Shown: one piece after another, positions 1-10,957 of the stretch
Numbering within the stretch: the stretch's first letter is position 1
Layout of the letters: the number at the start of each line of letters is the position of its first letter
Source: Haliclona indistincta
Lineage: Eukaryota; Porifera; Demospongiae; Haplosclerida; Chalinidae
Assembly (NCBI GenBank): GCA_964017065.1
Contig: OZ024786.1
Coordinates: 13,569,469 to 13,633,468, forward strand
Direction: 5' to 3'
Length of the DNA stretch: 64,000 nt
Made by a program: the position numbers and the translations under genes
The notes under the pieces: model-generated
What the model saw: the letters and a program-made list of their open reading frames with translations, nothing else
What the model was told of the DNA's origin: nothing
Databases searched by the model: none

Positions 1-760
1 TCAAACTTGAAAAGACAGACACTGACAGTTATCATCTCTATAATGAATACTTACTGAATCCCAAATATAACCCTCATAATGTATCCTGATGTATCCTGGA
101 CAATTTGTGTTGATCTCAATGGTGTCCGCCTTGAGAGGTTCCACTGTAGTCATAAGTGGCACACTCCCCTTTGACAAGAAGTTACTGATATTCATTCAGG
201 TCCTTACTGCAACTGTATACACCACAATAAGAGGGGGTCCACTGTATATTCTTGAGTTTTCCCTTTTATTTTCTTGTCAGTTGTGCTTTGTTCAACTGAT
301 GGGGTTCTTGCCTCCTCACCAGTAAAACTATCAGGTAATGAATAGTGCAACTTTGTTGGTCACTAAAATTGTTGTATCAGAGTGCATCCAGTTGAATGAC
401 AACTCATATCTCTTAAAGTCTGTTCAGTATTCATGCATACAGAATCTGCTTTGATTTGCAACTTGCATAAAATTCATCAGATGTGACAAGCATTTGTTTA
501 CCTGTGAGAAAATTCCGTATCTAATAAATCCTTTCACTGCATTCATTAGTCCTCTGTACTTGGATCACACACATACTTCAATAGCTCTACCATGAGATAT
601 GTACCTCATAGCTTGTATCACACTATAGGTAACTGATGTACCACCAATTGACTGAAGTAGCCTCATACCTAATACCTTTCCAGAAAAAGAACCTGGGAAC
701 GAGGCTAACGACACAAGCAGTCTAGTAAAGTCCATAGCTACAATGCAGTTGACCTCTTCA
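1..760 (-). repeat. Diverged copy of the kinase 3' region (duplicated block)
   Basis: This stretch aligns by eye with 26760-27000 and 37340-37690. All share the segments around 'gaggttccactgtagtcat', 'gatattcattcaggt' and 'aatctgctttgatttgcaac'. A piece near 265-350 resembles the tail exon of the kinase gene at 1330-1440 ('ctgcctcctcacc'), but with no open frame. It is therefore a decayed copy of the kinase tail plus its flank. The opening bases 'tcaaacttgaaaagacagac' recur at 5514, just after the minisatellite, which suggests the array sits inside a duplicated segment. No gene is supported here. Confidence 0.6.
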
Positions 761-922
761 AAATTTTAAAGTTAATGATAAAATTTGATAAGGAGCACAA
801 GAAGATAAATACTAATAAATTGATGTGTGTTATTATTTTACTTCAATGAAATGCGAGACTTGAGAAAAATTCAAACGCTACTATTTTTAGTAACAAAAAA
901 GAACGACATAATCTGCTCTCAA

Positions 923-3900
923 CTACGAGTTAGTTTGTACAGAACCATTAGGAGGAGTCTCATCTTTAACCGCACCCTCTTCTGTATCATGTGATTCCTG
1001 ACCACACCCACCACTCTCTACAACAGTCTCTGGTTTAGACAGTCCATCATTGTCAATGACGTAATACAAGTGGCCCACTTCAGACACCTCATGGTCTTCC
1101 TTATCTGCTCTCCGCTCTTTCATTCCTAAGTCAATCTGTTCTAGTTTAATAGCTGAAGCAAGTTTCACGCCCTCTGGTTTCTCAGAAGCTTCGGATGAAA
1201 CTGTTTGATCAGCAGACGACTCCTCTTTTTCAGTTGCTGTCGATGTAGGGCTGCCTGGTTCTGTCTCTGTCTTGCTAGCACCACCCTTGTCTTCTTTCTT
1301 TTCTTTCGCATCATCTGGAGTTGATTCTTTCGTTTCTTTGTTATCATTCTCAGTTGTGCTCTGTTCAGTCGCAGGTGTAGCTGCCTCCTCACCTGTTGAT
1401 TCTGAGGAACAATATCGAGGTAATGAATAGCGTTAGTCAAGACAGTAAACACAATAGTAAATCTATTTACAGCACTAGAAGAGGCAGTGATAGAATAAAT
1501 GGGAGATAGTGATATGAAGAAACATGAGCTATGCTGTTCAGTCTATAGTTTATAGCAGCAATAGTCAGTGTTTGAGGGCAGTACACATGCATCTAGTTGA
1601 CAGGGTTTGAGGGCAGTACACATGCATCTAGTTGACATGGTTTGAGGGCAGTACACATGCATCTAGTTGACATGGTTTGAGGGCAGTACACATGCATCTA
1701 GTTGACATGGTTTGAGGGTAGTACACATGCATCTAGTTGACAGGGTTTGAGGGCAGTACACATGCATCTAGTTGACATGGTTTGAGGGCAGTACACATGC
1801 ATCTAGTTGACATGGTTTGAGGGCAGTACACATGCATCTAGTTGACATGGTTTGAGGGTAGTACACATGCATCTAGTTGACAGGGTTTGAGGGCAGTACA
1901 CATGCATCTAGTTGACATGGTTTGAGGGCAGTACACATGCATCTAGTTGACATGGTTTGAGGGCAGTACACATGCATCTAGTTGACATGGTTTGAGGGTA
2001 GTACACATGCATCTAGTTGACATGGTTTGAGGGTAGTACACATGCATCTAGTTGACATGGTTTGAGGGTAGTACACATGCATCTAGTTGACATGGTTTGA
2101 GGGTAGTACACATGCATCTAGTTGACATGGTTTGAGGGCAGTACACATGCATCTAGTTGACAGGGTTTGAGGGCAGTACACAAGCATCTAGTTGACAGGG
2201 TTTGAGGGTAGTACACATGCATCTAGTTGACATGGTTTGAGGGCAGTACACATGCATCTAGTTGACATGGTTTGAGGGTAGTACACATGCATCTAGTTGA
2301 CATGGTTTGAGGGCAGTACACATGCATCTAGTTTACATGGTTTGAGGGTAGTACACATGCATCTAGTTGACATGGTTTGAGGGTAGTACACATGCATCTA
2401 GTTGACATGGTTTGAGGGTAGTACACATGCATCTAGTTGACATGGTTTGAGGGTAGTACACATGCATCTAGTTGACATGGTTTGAGGGCAGTACACATGC
2501 ATCTAGTTGACAGGGTTTGAGGGCAGTACACAAGCATCTAGTTGACAGGGTTTGAGGGTAGTACACATGCATCTAGTTGACATGGTTTGAGGCCAGTACA
2601 CATGCATCTAGTTGACATGGTTTGAGGGCAGTACACATGCATCTAGTTGACATGGTTTGAGGGTAGTACACATGCATCTAGTTGACATGGTTTGAGGCCA
2701 GTACACATGCATCTAGTTGACATGGTTTGAGGGCAGTACACATGCATCTAGTTGACATGGTTTGAGGGTAGTACACATGCATCTAGTTGACATGGTTTGA
2801 GGGTAGTACACATGCATCTAGTTGACATGGTTTGAGGGCAGTACACATGCATCTAGTTGACATGGTTTGAGGGTAGTACACATGCATCTAGTTGACATGG
2901 TTTGAGGGTAGTACACATGCATCTAGTTGACAGGGTTTGAGGGTAGTACACATGCATCTAGTTGACATGGTTTGAGGGTAGTACACATGCATCTAGTTGA
3001 CATGGTTTGAGGGTAGTACACATGCATCTAGTTGACATGGTTTGAGGGTAGTACACATGCATCTAGTTGACATGGTTTGAGGGCAGTACACATGCATCTA
3101 GTTGACAGGGTTTGAGGGCAGTACACAAGCATCTAGTTGACAGGGTTTGAGGGTAGTACACATGCATCTAGTTGACATGGTTTGAGGGCAGTACACATGC
3201 ATCTAGTTGACATGGTTTGAGGGTAGTACACATGCATCTAGTTGACAGGGTTTGAGGGCAGTACACATGCATCTAGTTGACATGGTTTGAGGGCAGTACA
3301 CATGCATCTAGTTGACATGGTTTGAGGGCAGTACACATGCATCTAGTTGACATGGTTTGAGGGTAGTACACATGCATCTAGTTGACAGGGTTTGAGGGTA
3401 GTACACATGCATCTAGTTGACATGGTTTGAGGGTAGTACACATGCATCTAGTTGACAGGGTTTGAGGGTAGTACACATGCATCTAGTTGACAGGGTTTGA
3501 AGATAGTACACATGCATCTAGTTGACATGGTTTGAGGGCAGTACACATGCATCTAGTTGACATGGTTTGAGGGTAGTACACATGCATCTAGTTGACATGG
3601 TTTGAGGGTAGTACACATGCATCTAGTTGACATGGTTTGAGGACAGTACACATGCATCTAGTTGACATGGTTTGAGGGCAGTACACATGCATCTAGTTGA
3701 CATGGTTTGAGGGCAGTACACATGCATCTAGTTGACATGGTTTGAGGGTAGTACACATGCATCTAGTTGACATGGTTTGAGGGCAGTACACATGCATCTA
3801 GTTGACATGGTTTGAGGGTAGTACACATGCATCTAGTTGACATGGTTTGAGGGCAGTACACATGCATCTAGTTGACAGGGTTTGAGGGCAGTACACAAGC

Positions 3901-6900
3901 ATCTAGTTGACAGGGTTTGAGGGTAGTACACATGCATCTAGTTGACATGGTTTGAGGGCAGTACACATGCATCTAGTTGACATGGTTTGAGGGCAGTACA
4001 CATGCATCTAGTTGACATGGTTTGAGGGCAGTACACATGCATCTAGTTGACATGGTTTGAGGGTAGTACACATGCATCTAGTTGACAGGGTTTGAGGGTA
4101 GTACACATGCATCTAGTTGACATGGTTTGAGGGTAGTACACATGCATCTAGTTGACATGGTTTGAGGGTAGTACACATGCATCTAGTTGACATGGTTTGA
4201 GGGCAGTACACATGCATCTAGTTGACAGGGTTTGAGGGCAGTACACATGCATCTAGTTGACAGGGTTTGAGGGCAGTACACATGCATCTAGTTGACAGGG
4301 TTTGAGGATAGTACACATGCATCTAGTTGACAGGGTTTGAGGGTAGTACACATGCATCTAGTTGACAGGGTTTGAGGGTAGCACACATGCATCTAGTTGA
4401 CATGGTTTGAGGGCAGTACACATGCATCTAGTTGACATGGTTTGAGGGCAGTACACATGCATCTAGTTGACAGGGTTTGAGGGCAGTACACATGCATCTA
4501 GTTGACAGGGTTTGAGGGCAGTACACATGCATCTAGTTGACATGGTTTGAGGGTAGTACACATGCATCTAGTTGACATGGTTTGAGGGTAGTACACATGC
4601 ATCTAGTTGACAGGGTTTGAGGGCAGTACACATGCATCTAGTTGGGTTTGAGGATAGTACACATGCATCTAGTTGACAGGGTTTGAGGGTAGTACACATG
4701 CATCTAGTTGACAGGGTTTGAGGACAGTACACATGCATCTAGTTGACAGGGTTTGAGGGTAGTACACATGCATCTAGTTGACATGGTTTGAGGGTAGTAC
4801 ACATGCATCTAGTTGACATGGTTTGAGGGCAGTACAATGCATCTAGTTGACAGGGTTTGAGGGCAGTACAATGCATCTAGTTGACATGGTTTGAGGGCAG
4901 TACACATGCATCTAGTTGACATGGTTTGAGGGCAGTACACATGCATCGAGTTGACAGGGTTTGAGGGTAGTACACATGCATCTAGTTGACAGGGTTTGAG
5001 GGCAGTACAATGCATCTAGTTGACAGGGTTTTGAGGGCAGTACACATGCATCTAGTTGACAGGGTTTGAGGGCAGTACAATGCATCTAGTTGACATGGTT
5101 TGAGGGTAGTACACATGCATCTAGTTGACAGGGTTTGAGGGCAGTACAATGCATCTAGTTGACAGGGTTTGAGGGTAGTACACATGCATCTAGTTGACAG
5201 GGTTTGAGGGCAGTACAATGCATCTAGTTGACATGGTTTGAGGGTAGTACACATGCATCTAGTTGACAGGGTTTGAGGGCAGTACAATGCATCTAGTTGA
5301 CATGGTTTGAGGGCAGTACAATGCATCTAGTTGACAGGGTTTTGAGGGCAGTACACATGCATCTAGTTGACATGGTTTGAGGGCAGTACACATGCATCTA
5401 GTTGACAGGGTTTGAGGGCAGTACACATGCATCTAGTTGACATGGTTTGAGGGTAGTACACATGCATCTAGTTGACATGGTTTGAGGGTAGTACACATGC
5501 ATCTAGTTGACAGTCAAACTTGAAAAGACAGACAGTGACACAAAGCACACTATCAGAGAAAGTGTGTACAAGTGAGTGAGTGAGTGAGTGAGTGAGTGAG
5601 TGAGTGAGTGAGTGAGTGAGTGAGTGATTGAGTGAGTGAGTGAGAGAGTGAGTGAGTGAGTGGGTGAGTGGGTGAGTGAGAGAGTGAGAGTGGGTGAGTG
5701 AGAGAGTGAGAGTGAGTGACTACCTGAAGCTGTTTTATCTCCCTCTGCCTCTTCTGTCTCCTTCTTCCCTTCATGTGTTGTTTTCTCCTTGTCTCCATTC
5801 TCTTGTTTACTTGTCTCATCTGATGTTGCTTCAGTTGTCTCCGCCTCATTCTCTGTTGATGCCACTAGTTTACCTGATTTAGCATCTTCGTACATTTCTT
5901 GCTGTGAATATCAAGTGATAAAAGGTTGCATGTATGGTATAATTAGAATAGTAATATTGAACTCACCAGTCGGTCTCTGAGGTCAGCAAAGGTTGGTCTG
6001 TCATCAGGATCATGTTGAGTACAGTCCAGTATGATATCATAACTGAGAAAGAGGGGGAGAGAGAAAGAGGGAGGAAGAGAGCGAGAGAGAGAGGGAAGGA
6101 AGGAGGGAGAGAAGGGGAGGGAGAGAAGGGGAGGGAGAGAGGGTGGGAAGGAGGGAGAGGGAGGGAGAGAGGGTGGGAAGGAGGGAGGGAGAGAGAGAGG
6201 GTGGGTGGGAAGAGGGAGAGGGAGGGAGAGGAAGGCCAGGGTGGGAAGGAGGGGGAGAGGAAATGAGGGAGGAGAACAAACAATTAAATGACCACACAAA
6301 TGTTGATCAAAATGTTGTTTGCCATATACTGCAAGTCACATGACACTCACATGATAGAGGGGCATGGTTTAGGAGGGCTCAATCTCAGTCCGTGTTCCTC
6401 GATCTGTTCCAGTAGCTCTCTGTTCTCCACTCCAGGATAGGGGGTGCGGCCTAGGGTCATCGTCTCCCATAGCAACACACCAAAACTCCTGTGAAAAAAG
6501 AATGACAGAAAGAAAGAATGATAGTGGTATGTGTAGGTACTACTATTACGCTGCTGTGTTCAAAGAAATAACACTTGAATTCAATAGCATCTTCATTTAA
6601 TTTTAATGACTCAAATAATGATATTTATGACTCACCAAACGTCTGATTTTGTTGTAAAGATGAAGTACATTAATGATTCGAGTGCCATCCACTTGGCTGG
6701 TAGTGGGCGTGGTTTGGTTCCTTGGTGCTTGTACATCTCAGAATATAAGTGTCTGTAAAACACAAGAAAACAGATATCCTGAAGTGCACAAGAATATACT
6801 AACATATACAAGAATGCACAACCTGGTTATATGCACAAAGATATACTGACGTACACAAGAATATACTAACATGTACAAGAATGCACACAATATACAGAAT

Positions 6901-9543
6901 CTGATTACATGCACAAAGATATACTGATGTACACAATGTTTTACTGATGTGCACAGTGATATACTGACAGACACAAGGATATACTGACATACACAATGTT
7001 TTACTGATGTGCACAATGATATACTGACACACACAAGGATATACTGACCTGGAGAGTCCAAAGTCAGCTATCTTAGCCAGCATCTCTCCTGACTCTTGTC
7101 TATGAACCATCACATTACGAGCAGCGAGATCACGATGGACACAGTTACTATGGTAACACAGAGAGTAAGCAAGAAAAAAATAAATTTTTCCTAAAACAAT
7201 ATCACAGACCATGAACATTGTATGCTCGCAAAGAAAGATAAATTAATTTTTAATCAGTGACTTACGATTAATTTTTATTACACATGTACAAGAAAATACA
7301 CACTTCTCCTTGGATTTTAATATTTCTTGTTGACTGTTTAATTAGAGTAACACACTTACTAGTCTCGCGTGCCAGACCCAACCCAAGGGAAGGGTCTGGT
7401 AAAATGTTATAGAACCAGTTGTGCCACAGGAATGTGAAATATGCACCGTAGCCATGGTAACGTGCACTAGTACGTACGCGCGCACTGCATTGAGACCGTA
7501 CGAGACAAGAGTATACACGAGCCATGGACCTTGGCAGTGCTTTTTAACCTTCGTCTCCATTGACCTAGCTGGTCGGTCTACCGTGGTGCTCACGGCGTAC
7601 GTCCTACTCGACATGGCTACTCGTTAGTACTCGCGCGATACGTGACAACGCAATTTGATTGGCTTGCCCGATTTCATGGCAAGGGGCACAACTCGTTCAA
7701 TAGCGTTTTACCAGACCCTTCCCTTGGGTTGGGTCTGGCGCGCGAGACTACACACTTACAGTGTAGATGCGAGGTAGTCCATCCCATCAGCTGTCTGCCA
7801 TGCGAATGATAGTTGCTGTACCAGCTCCATGTGCGGTCTGGACTCCTTCAGCACTGCTAGTAGATCACCTTGATTCATATACTCCTCGATCAGTAATAAT
7901 GGATAATCCCTACAAACACATGGATAGAGAGAAAATAATCTTACACGTGACATCATAACAATAAAAAAATTTGAAATCTTGAACATGTAAATTTTGTTGA
8001 TAGTGCACAAAATTTTTTAATTTTTAAAATTTTTGTTCCCTCAAAGTGATACACCGTATAGCCGGGCAATTTTGGAGGGTCACAATTTTGGCGGGTCACA
8101 ATTTTGGCGAATGACCCAGATTTTGCGTTTTGGCGAATTTAATTTTGGCGTCAAGTGCCTGGCTCACGTATTACTGCAATAGAAAAAGCAGATCTTGGCG
8201 AATTTTATTTTTGACAATTCACCAAATTCGCCAAAGTTTCCTCCGCCAAAATTACCCGCTATACGGTATAGCAATCATGTAGATCCTCTCTCATGTGAAG
8301 TGTGTAGCTACAAGTCACAGCAATGTGTCCTTACTTGGTGCAGACTGCTAGCAAGGTGACCACGTGACAGTGATCTACTTTAGCCATCTCCTTAGCCTCA
8401 CGAAGGAAGTCCTCCATCTGCTGACTGTGATGACCATGGCGAGCAATGAAGTCACTCACTGGGAGGGAGGGAGGGAGGGAGGGAGGGAGGGAGAGAGAGG
8501 GAGGGAGGGAGGAAGGGAGGGAGGGAGGGAGGGAGGGAGAGAGTGGGAGAGAGGGAGAGAGGGAGAGAGAGAGAGGGAGGAAGGGACGGAGAGAGAGGGA
8601 GGGAGGGAGACAGAAAGAGAGAGAGAGGGAGAGAGAGGGAGGGAGAAACAGTAAAACTTAAAATGACAACCAGAATTAAGCAGTGTCTAGCTGCCTAACA
8701 GAGGGTCACTGGTAGAGCCAGGACACCTGTGCACTAAGCAGTGTCTAGCTGCCTCACAGAGGGTCACTGGTAGAGCCAGGACACCTGTGCACTAAACAGT
8801 GTCTTACAAGTCGTGCATACAACTCCTGGAACGCAGGCTAGGAGCTCACAGGAGTACTGTCTGTGCCTCAAACTGCAGGTGTGGGCAGTTCCACCTGAAC
8901 CTCTAGTGGTCAGTGAGACACAGCCAGTGCTAAACCTCCAGTTACACACTCACATCTCAACTGCTTCACAGCTACTGATGAAGGCTGTTCGTGCTGCTGT
9001 CCTGGTAACTCAGTCACGATTCCGTGATACACGTCTCCAAATGCTCCTTCTCCCAACATCTCCTTGTAGGTGATTGTCTTGCGAGAAATCTGAAGATGCT
9101 CGAGACACGATTGCAGCGACTGAAAGAGTGGGCTAGTGGGAGAGATCATGTTCGAGGAGTTGTTATCGTCTTCGTCATCAGAGTCTGGTGACGGTGAGGG
9201 GTGTGGCTGGATGAATTCTAGAGAGAGGGAAAAAGATAGAAAAAAAAAAGGAAAGAGAGTAGAACAGGGATACGAAAAAAGATGGACGGATAGGCAGTGG
9301 GTGAAATAAGATTTCCTCCATGGCAATGCACGTAAAACACTAACAGAGACAGATGAACACTTTCTCCCTCACTCTCTCTCCCTCCCTCTCTCAATCTCCC
9401 TCCTCTCTCTCCCTCCCTCCCTCTCTCTCCCTCTACCTCTCTCTCTCTCAATCTCTCTCTCCTCTCTCTCCCTCCCTCTCTCCTCCCTCCCTCTACCTCT
9501 CTCAATCTCTCTCTCTCCTCCCACCCTCTCCCTCTCTCTCCTC

Positions 9544-9597
<54 letters not shown>

Positions 9598-10957
9598 TCC
9601 TCTCTCAATCTCTCCCCCTCTCTCTCTTACCTCCTGTCGGTACGATATTTGCGCTGTTATCATTTCTTCTCAGACAGTATCTCAAAGCAGTGGATGAGTT
9701 CACTAGCTTCATGTCTTGAAGATTCAAGAGGAACAGCATCGGTGAGGGCAGGTACAGAGTGAGCTCAGCATACTGAGAGCCGCTATCATACATGTTCTCG
9801 ATTTGAATAATAGTTTCTCTTTCGAAAGGATGCCATTCCTCCTTGCTGGGGTCACCCCACTCCCAGATAGCCTGTGAGTGAGTGAGTGAGTGAGTGAGTG
9901 AGAGAGAGAGTGAGGGAGTGAGTGAGAGAGTGAGAGAGTGAGTGAGGGAGTGAGTGAGTAATTGAGTGAGTGAGTGAGTGAGTGAGGGAGTGAGTGAGTG
10001 ATTGAGTGAGGGAGTGAGTGGGTAAGTGGGTAAGTGTGTGAGTGAGTGTGTGAGTGAGGTGAGTGCTAACCGGTAGATCTCTCATCTTTTGTCTAACATG
10101 GTCAGGTTTGTCCCACACGAATGGAGTCCGTTTGATTCGTTGTGAGTGCTTGATTCCTTGTGCCGTCCTTGTCATATTGTTGAGGTTGTAATGAAAGGTC
10201 ACTCCCTTGTCAGGCAGGTCGAATACATTGTTCTGGTCTGAATAGTTTGCCTCGATTTGAATAGAGTCGTCTGCTAACATTGCTTGCCATAGACCTGTTT
10301 CAGCAAGGTATTCTCACATCTCCTGATGGAGAGGGAGGGAGGGAGGGAGAGAGAGAGGGAGGGAGGGAGAGAGGGAGGGAGAGGGAGGAAGAGGGAGGGA
10401 GGGAGAGGGTAAGCAGATGGATAGGTGGAGTGAGTTCATAACTCACTCTTTCCATTTTGAAGTCGATTTGCAGAAGATCGCTCAGTACTGTTACCCACTG
10501 AGTGAGGTCATGTCTGAAAAGAGAGAGAGAGAGAGTGAGTGAGTGAGCGAGCAAGTGAATGTGTGAGTGAGTGAATGTGTGAGAGGACGAACTGTGTGTC
10601 ACAGTCTCGGTCACAGTTGAAGAGTAGTCTATTTCTCTTTCCCTTCAGCTTGAGTGTGAAGCAGAAAGCTAGCGTGTCTAGGATGATCCACCATCTTGGA
10701 TATCATCCTCACTAGCATCACCTCCACTTTCTCCCGCTTCAGCACCTACACAAAGAGAAATAGACTAGCTACTACTCTTTTGGTACCCGTCGCCGAACTA
10801 ACGCTAGTTAAAGCCCGACACTTGCCCACAGGTTAGCGCCCTAGGTGAAGGTTGTCCTGCAGCGTTAAGAAAGCTTAAATACCAGTAGTAGTTCTGGAAA
10901 TCCTAACCTAAAACTGTCTTTCCAGTGGGCATGATACGCCGCCATCGAGGCCGCCAT
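923..10957 (-). CDS. Tandem-WWE cytosolic tyrosine kinase with acidic tail (about 14 exons)
   Basis: Exons read on the minus strand: 10957-10883, 10745-10593 (frame conflict), 10513-10443, 10312-10071, 9871-9631, 9217-8954, 8458-8335, 7909-7760, 7147-7049, 6752-6636, 6488-6351, 6042-5967, 5901-5724 and 1401-923. From 10312 on, the phases agree at every GT-AG junction. Order: PH-like N-terminus, two WWE domains, a Ser/Pro/Asp-rich linker, a tyrosine kinase, then an acidic Glu/Lys/Thr-rich tail ending NGSVQTNS at the stop. Kinase motifs: glycine loop GEGAFGDVYHG, VAVKQL lysine, alpha-C glutamate in EDFLREAKEM, HRDLAARN, DFGLSR, LPAKWMALESL, SDVWSFGVLLWE and DPDDRPTF. All catalytic residues are present, and HRDLAARN marks it as a tyrosine kinase. 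I see no signal peptide or membrane segment, so it is probably cytosolic. The start Met lies in a GC-rich region. Remnants of its tail lie at 26.5, 37.4 and 62.9 kb. Exons 2 and 3 are the least certain. Confidence 0.88.
1571..5512. repeat. 35-bp minisatellite, about 112 copies
   Basis: The unit runs from 'tttgagggcagtacacatgc' through 'atctagttgacatgg' (35 bp) and repeats head to tail for 3.9 kb with no spacers. Two sites vary in most copies: ggCag/ggTag and gaCATgg/gaCAGgg. A rarer variant, 'cacaagcatc', occurs at about 2181, 2531, 3126 and 3896. Those gaps are 350, 595 and 770 bp, all multiples of 35, as expected from higher-order duplication. Between about 4830 and 5330, many units lose one base ('gtacaatgc'). 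Each unit contains the palindrome ATGCAT. The array lies in one intron of the kinase gene. Confidence 0.97.
5568..5718. repeat. (GTGA)n simple repeat
   Basis: Long GTGA/GAGT run with GGTGA and GAGA variants, inside the last kinase intron next to its 5' splice site. On the coding strand it reads as CTCA repeats. Apparent Ser/His/Leu-rich frames here are repeat translation, not protein. Confidence 0.95.
6046..6265. repeat. (GGGA/GAGA)n tract at a kinase 3' splice site
   Basis: About 220 bp of almost pure purine on the plus strand. On the coding (minus) strand it is a continuous polypyrimidine tract ending at the acceptor TTTCTCAG for the exon at 5967-6042. Confidence 0.95.
7351..7759. mobile_element. 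391-bp inverted-repeat element with 9-bp target duplication at a 5' splice site
   Basis: The element spans 7360-7750. Its terminal inverted repeats are about 48 bp: the left begins TAGTCTCGCGTGCCAGACCC and the right is its near-perfect complement ending GGGTCTGGCGCGCGAGACTA. Both sides carry CACACTTAC (7351-7359 and 7751-7759). On the minus strand this reads GTAAGTGTG, the donor site of the kinase exon at 7760-7909. Insertion therefore duplicated the 5' splice site and left a working copy beside the exon. There is no coding capacity, so this is a non-autonomous DNA transposon. Superfamily is uncertain; a 9-bp duplication would suit Mutator-like elements. Confidence 0.85.
8053..8267. mobile_element. 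Short inverted-repeat element (TTTTGGCG-rich MITE)
   Basis: The left end ACCGTATAGCCGGGCAATTT and the right end, whose complement begins ACCGTATAGCGGGTAATTTT, form terminal inverted repeats. The interior repeats 'aattttggcg' in both orientations. The flanks suggest a TA target, as in mariner-type MITEs. It lies in the kinase intron 7910-8334 and has no coding capacity. Confidence 0.75.
8460..8645. repeat. (GGGA/GAGA)n tract at a kinase 3' splice site
   Basis: About 185 bp of plus-strand purine, forming an expanded polypyrimidine tract on the coding strand. It ends at the CCCAG acceptor of the alpha-C helix exon (8335-8458). Confidence 0.95.
8677..8799. repeat. Two-copy 58-bp tandem repeat
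   Basis: The unit starting 'taagcagtgtctagctgcct' is repeated once, 58 bp on, with one or two differences. It lies within a kinase intron. Confidence 0.85.
9360..9630. repeat. (CT)n/(CCCT)n tract in a kinase intron
   Basis: Pyrimidine-rich on the plus strand and purine-rich on the coding strand, directly downstream of the donor of the second WWE exon. It includes a pure (CT)n run near 9548-9594. Confidence 0.95.
9631..10312 (-). other. Two consecutive WWE-domain exons
   Basis: Each exon encodes one WWE domain. The first (10312-10071) has LWQAM, then IQIEANY, VTFHYNLNNMTRT and the closing SQRIKR. The second (9871-9631) has IWEWGDPSKEEWHPF, IIQIENMY, FLLNLQDM and the closing RYCLRR. These match the WWE pattern: W-x-W, IE-x-x-Y, a hydrophobic strand before DL/NL-x-x-M, and a final R-R. 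The splice junction between them is phase 0, although the donor GTTAGC is weak. WWE domains in PARP, Deltex and RNF146 proteins bind iso-ADP-ribose units. That ligand is family knowledge; nothing in the sequence proves it here. The first domain lacks the second tryptophan of the signature, so ligand binding may differ. Confidence 0.8.
9877..10058. repeat. (GTGA)n tract at a kinase 3' splice site
   Basis: GTGA/GAGT repeats that read as CACT repeats on the coding strand and end at the CTCACAG acceptor of the second WWE exon. Confidence 0.95.
10325..10410. repeat. (GGGA)n tract at a kinase 3' splice site
   Basis: About 85 bp of plus-strand purine upstream (in transcription) of the first WWE exon, acting as another extended polypyrimidine tract. 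Confidence 0.9.
10443..10957 (-). other. N-terminal PH-like segment with a frame conflict
   Basis: The proposed start exon gives MAASMAAYHAHWKDSF and runs to ELLL. The next exon begins after the acceptor TTTGTGTAG and contains SFLLHTQAEGK, then RNRLLFNC, joining to DLTQWVTVLSDLLQI. A conserved tryptophan in a C-terminal helix after a strand such as RLLFNC is typical of PH folds. The two halves of the middle exon lie in different frames; the switch falls at the GGG run at 10641-10643 (plus-strand ccc). A single missing or extra base in the assembly, an unseen splice or real decay could explain it. The domain call is tentative. Confidence 0.4.

Larger units (their letters stand above)
1402..5723 (-). 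other. 4.3-kb last intron of the kinase gene
   Basis: Donor TCAG/GTAGTC at 5723 and acceptor TTGTTCCTCAG/AATC at 1402 join in phase 1, so the acidic tail reads through from DKTAS to ESTGEEAATP. This intron is far longer than the other kinase introns (mostly about 100-500 bp), almost entirely because of the 35-bp repeat array inside it. Confidence 0.8.

Noticed and set aside
4809..5326. Long minus-strand frames of the form HCTALKPCQLDA repeated
   Set aside because: They exist only because 33-36-bp satellite units leave a frame open; no independent coding evidence.
1571..5512. CRISPR-like array of regularly spaced repeats
   Set aside because: Units are head to tail with no unique spacers, inside a eukaryotic intron. 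It is a minisatellite.
5943..6299. Pro/Ser/Leu-rich proteins on both strands
   Set aside because: Translation of GGGA/CCCT simple repeats. Only the last part (minus strand, 5967-6042) is a real kinase exon.
5967..9217. Receptor tyrosine kinase with extracellular domain
   Set aside because: No signal peptide or membrane segment before the kinase; the upstream exons are WWE and PH-like, which are intracellular modules.
9353..9697. Ser/Leu-rich plus-strand frame
   Set aside because: Simple (CT)n/(CCCT)n repeat within a kinase intron.
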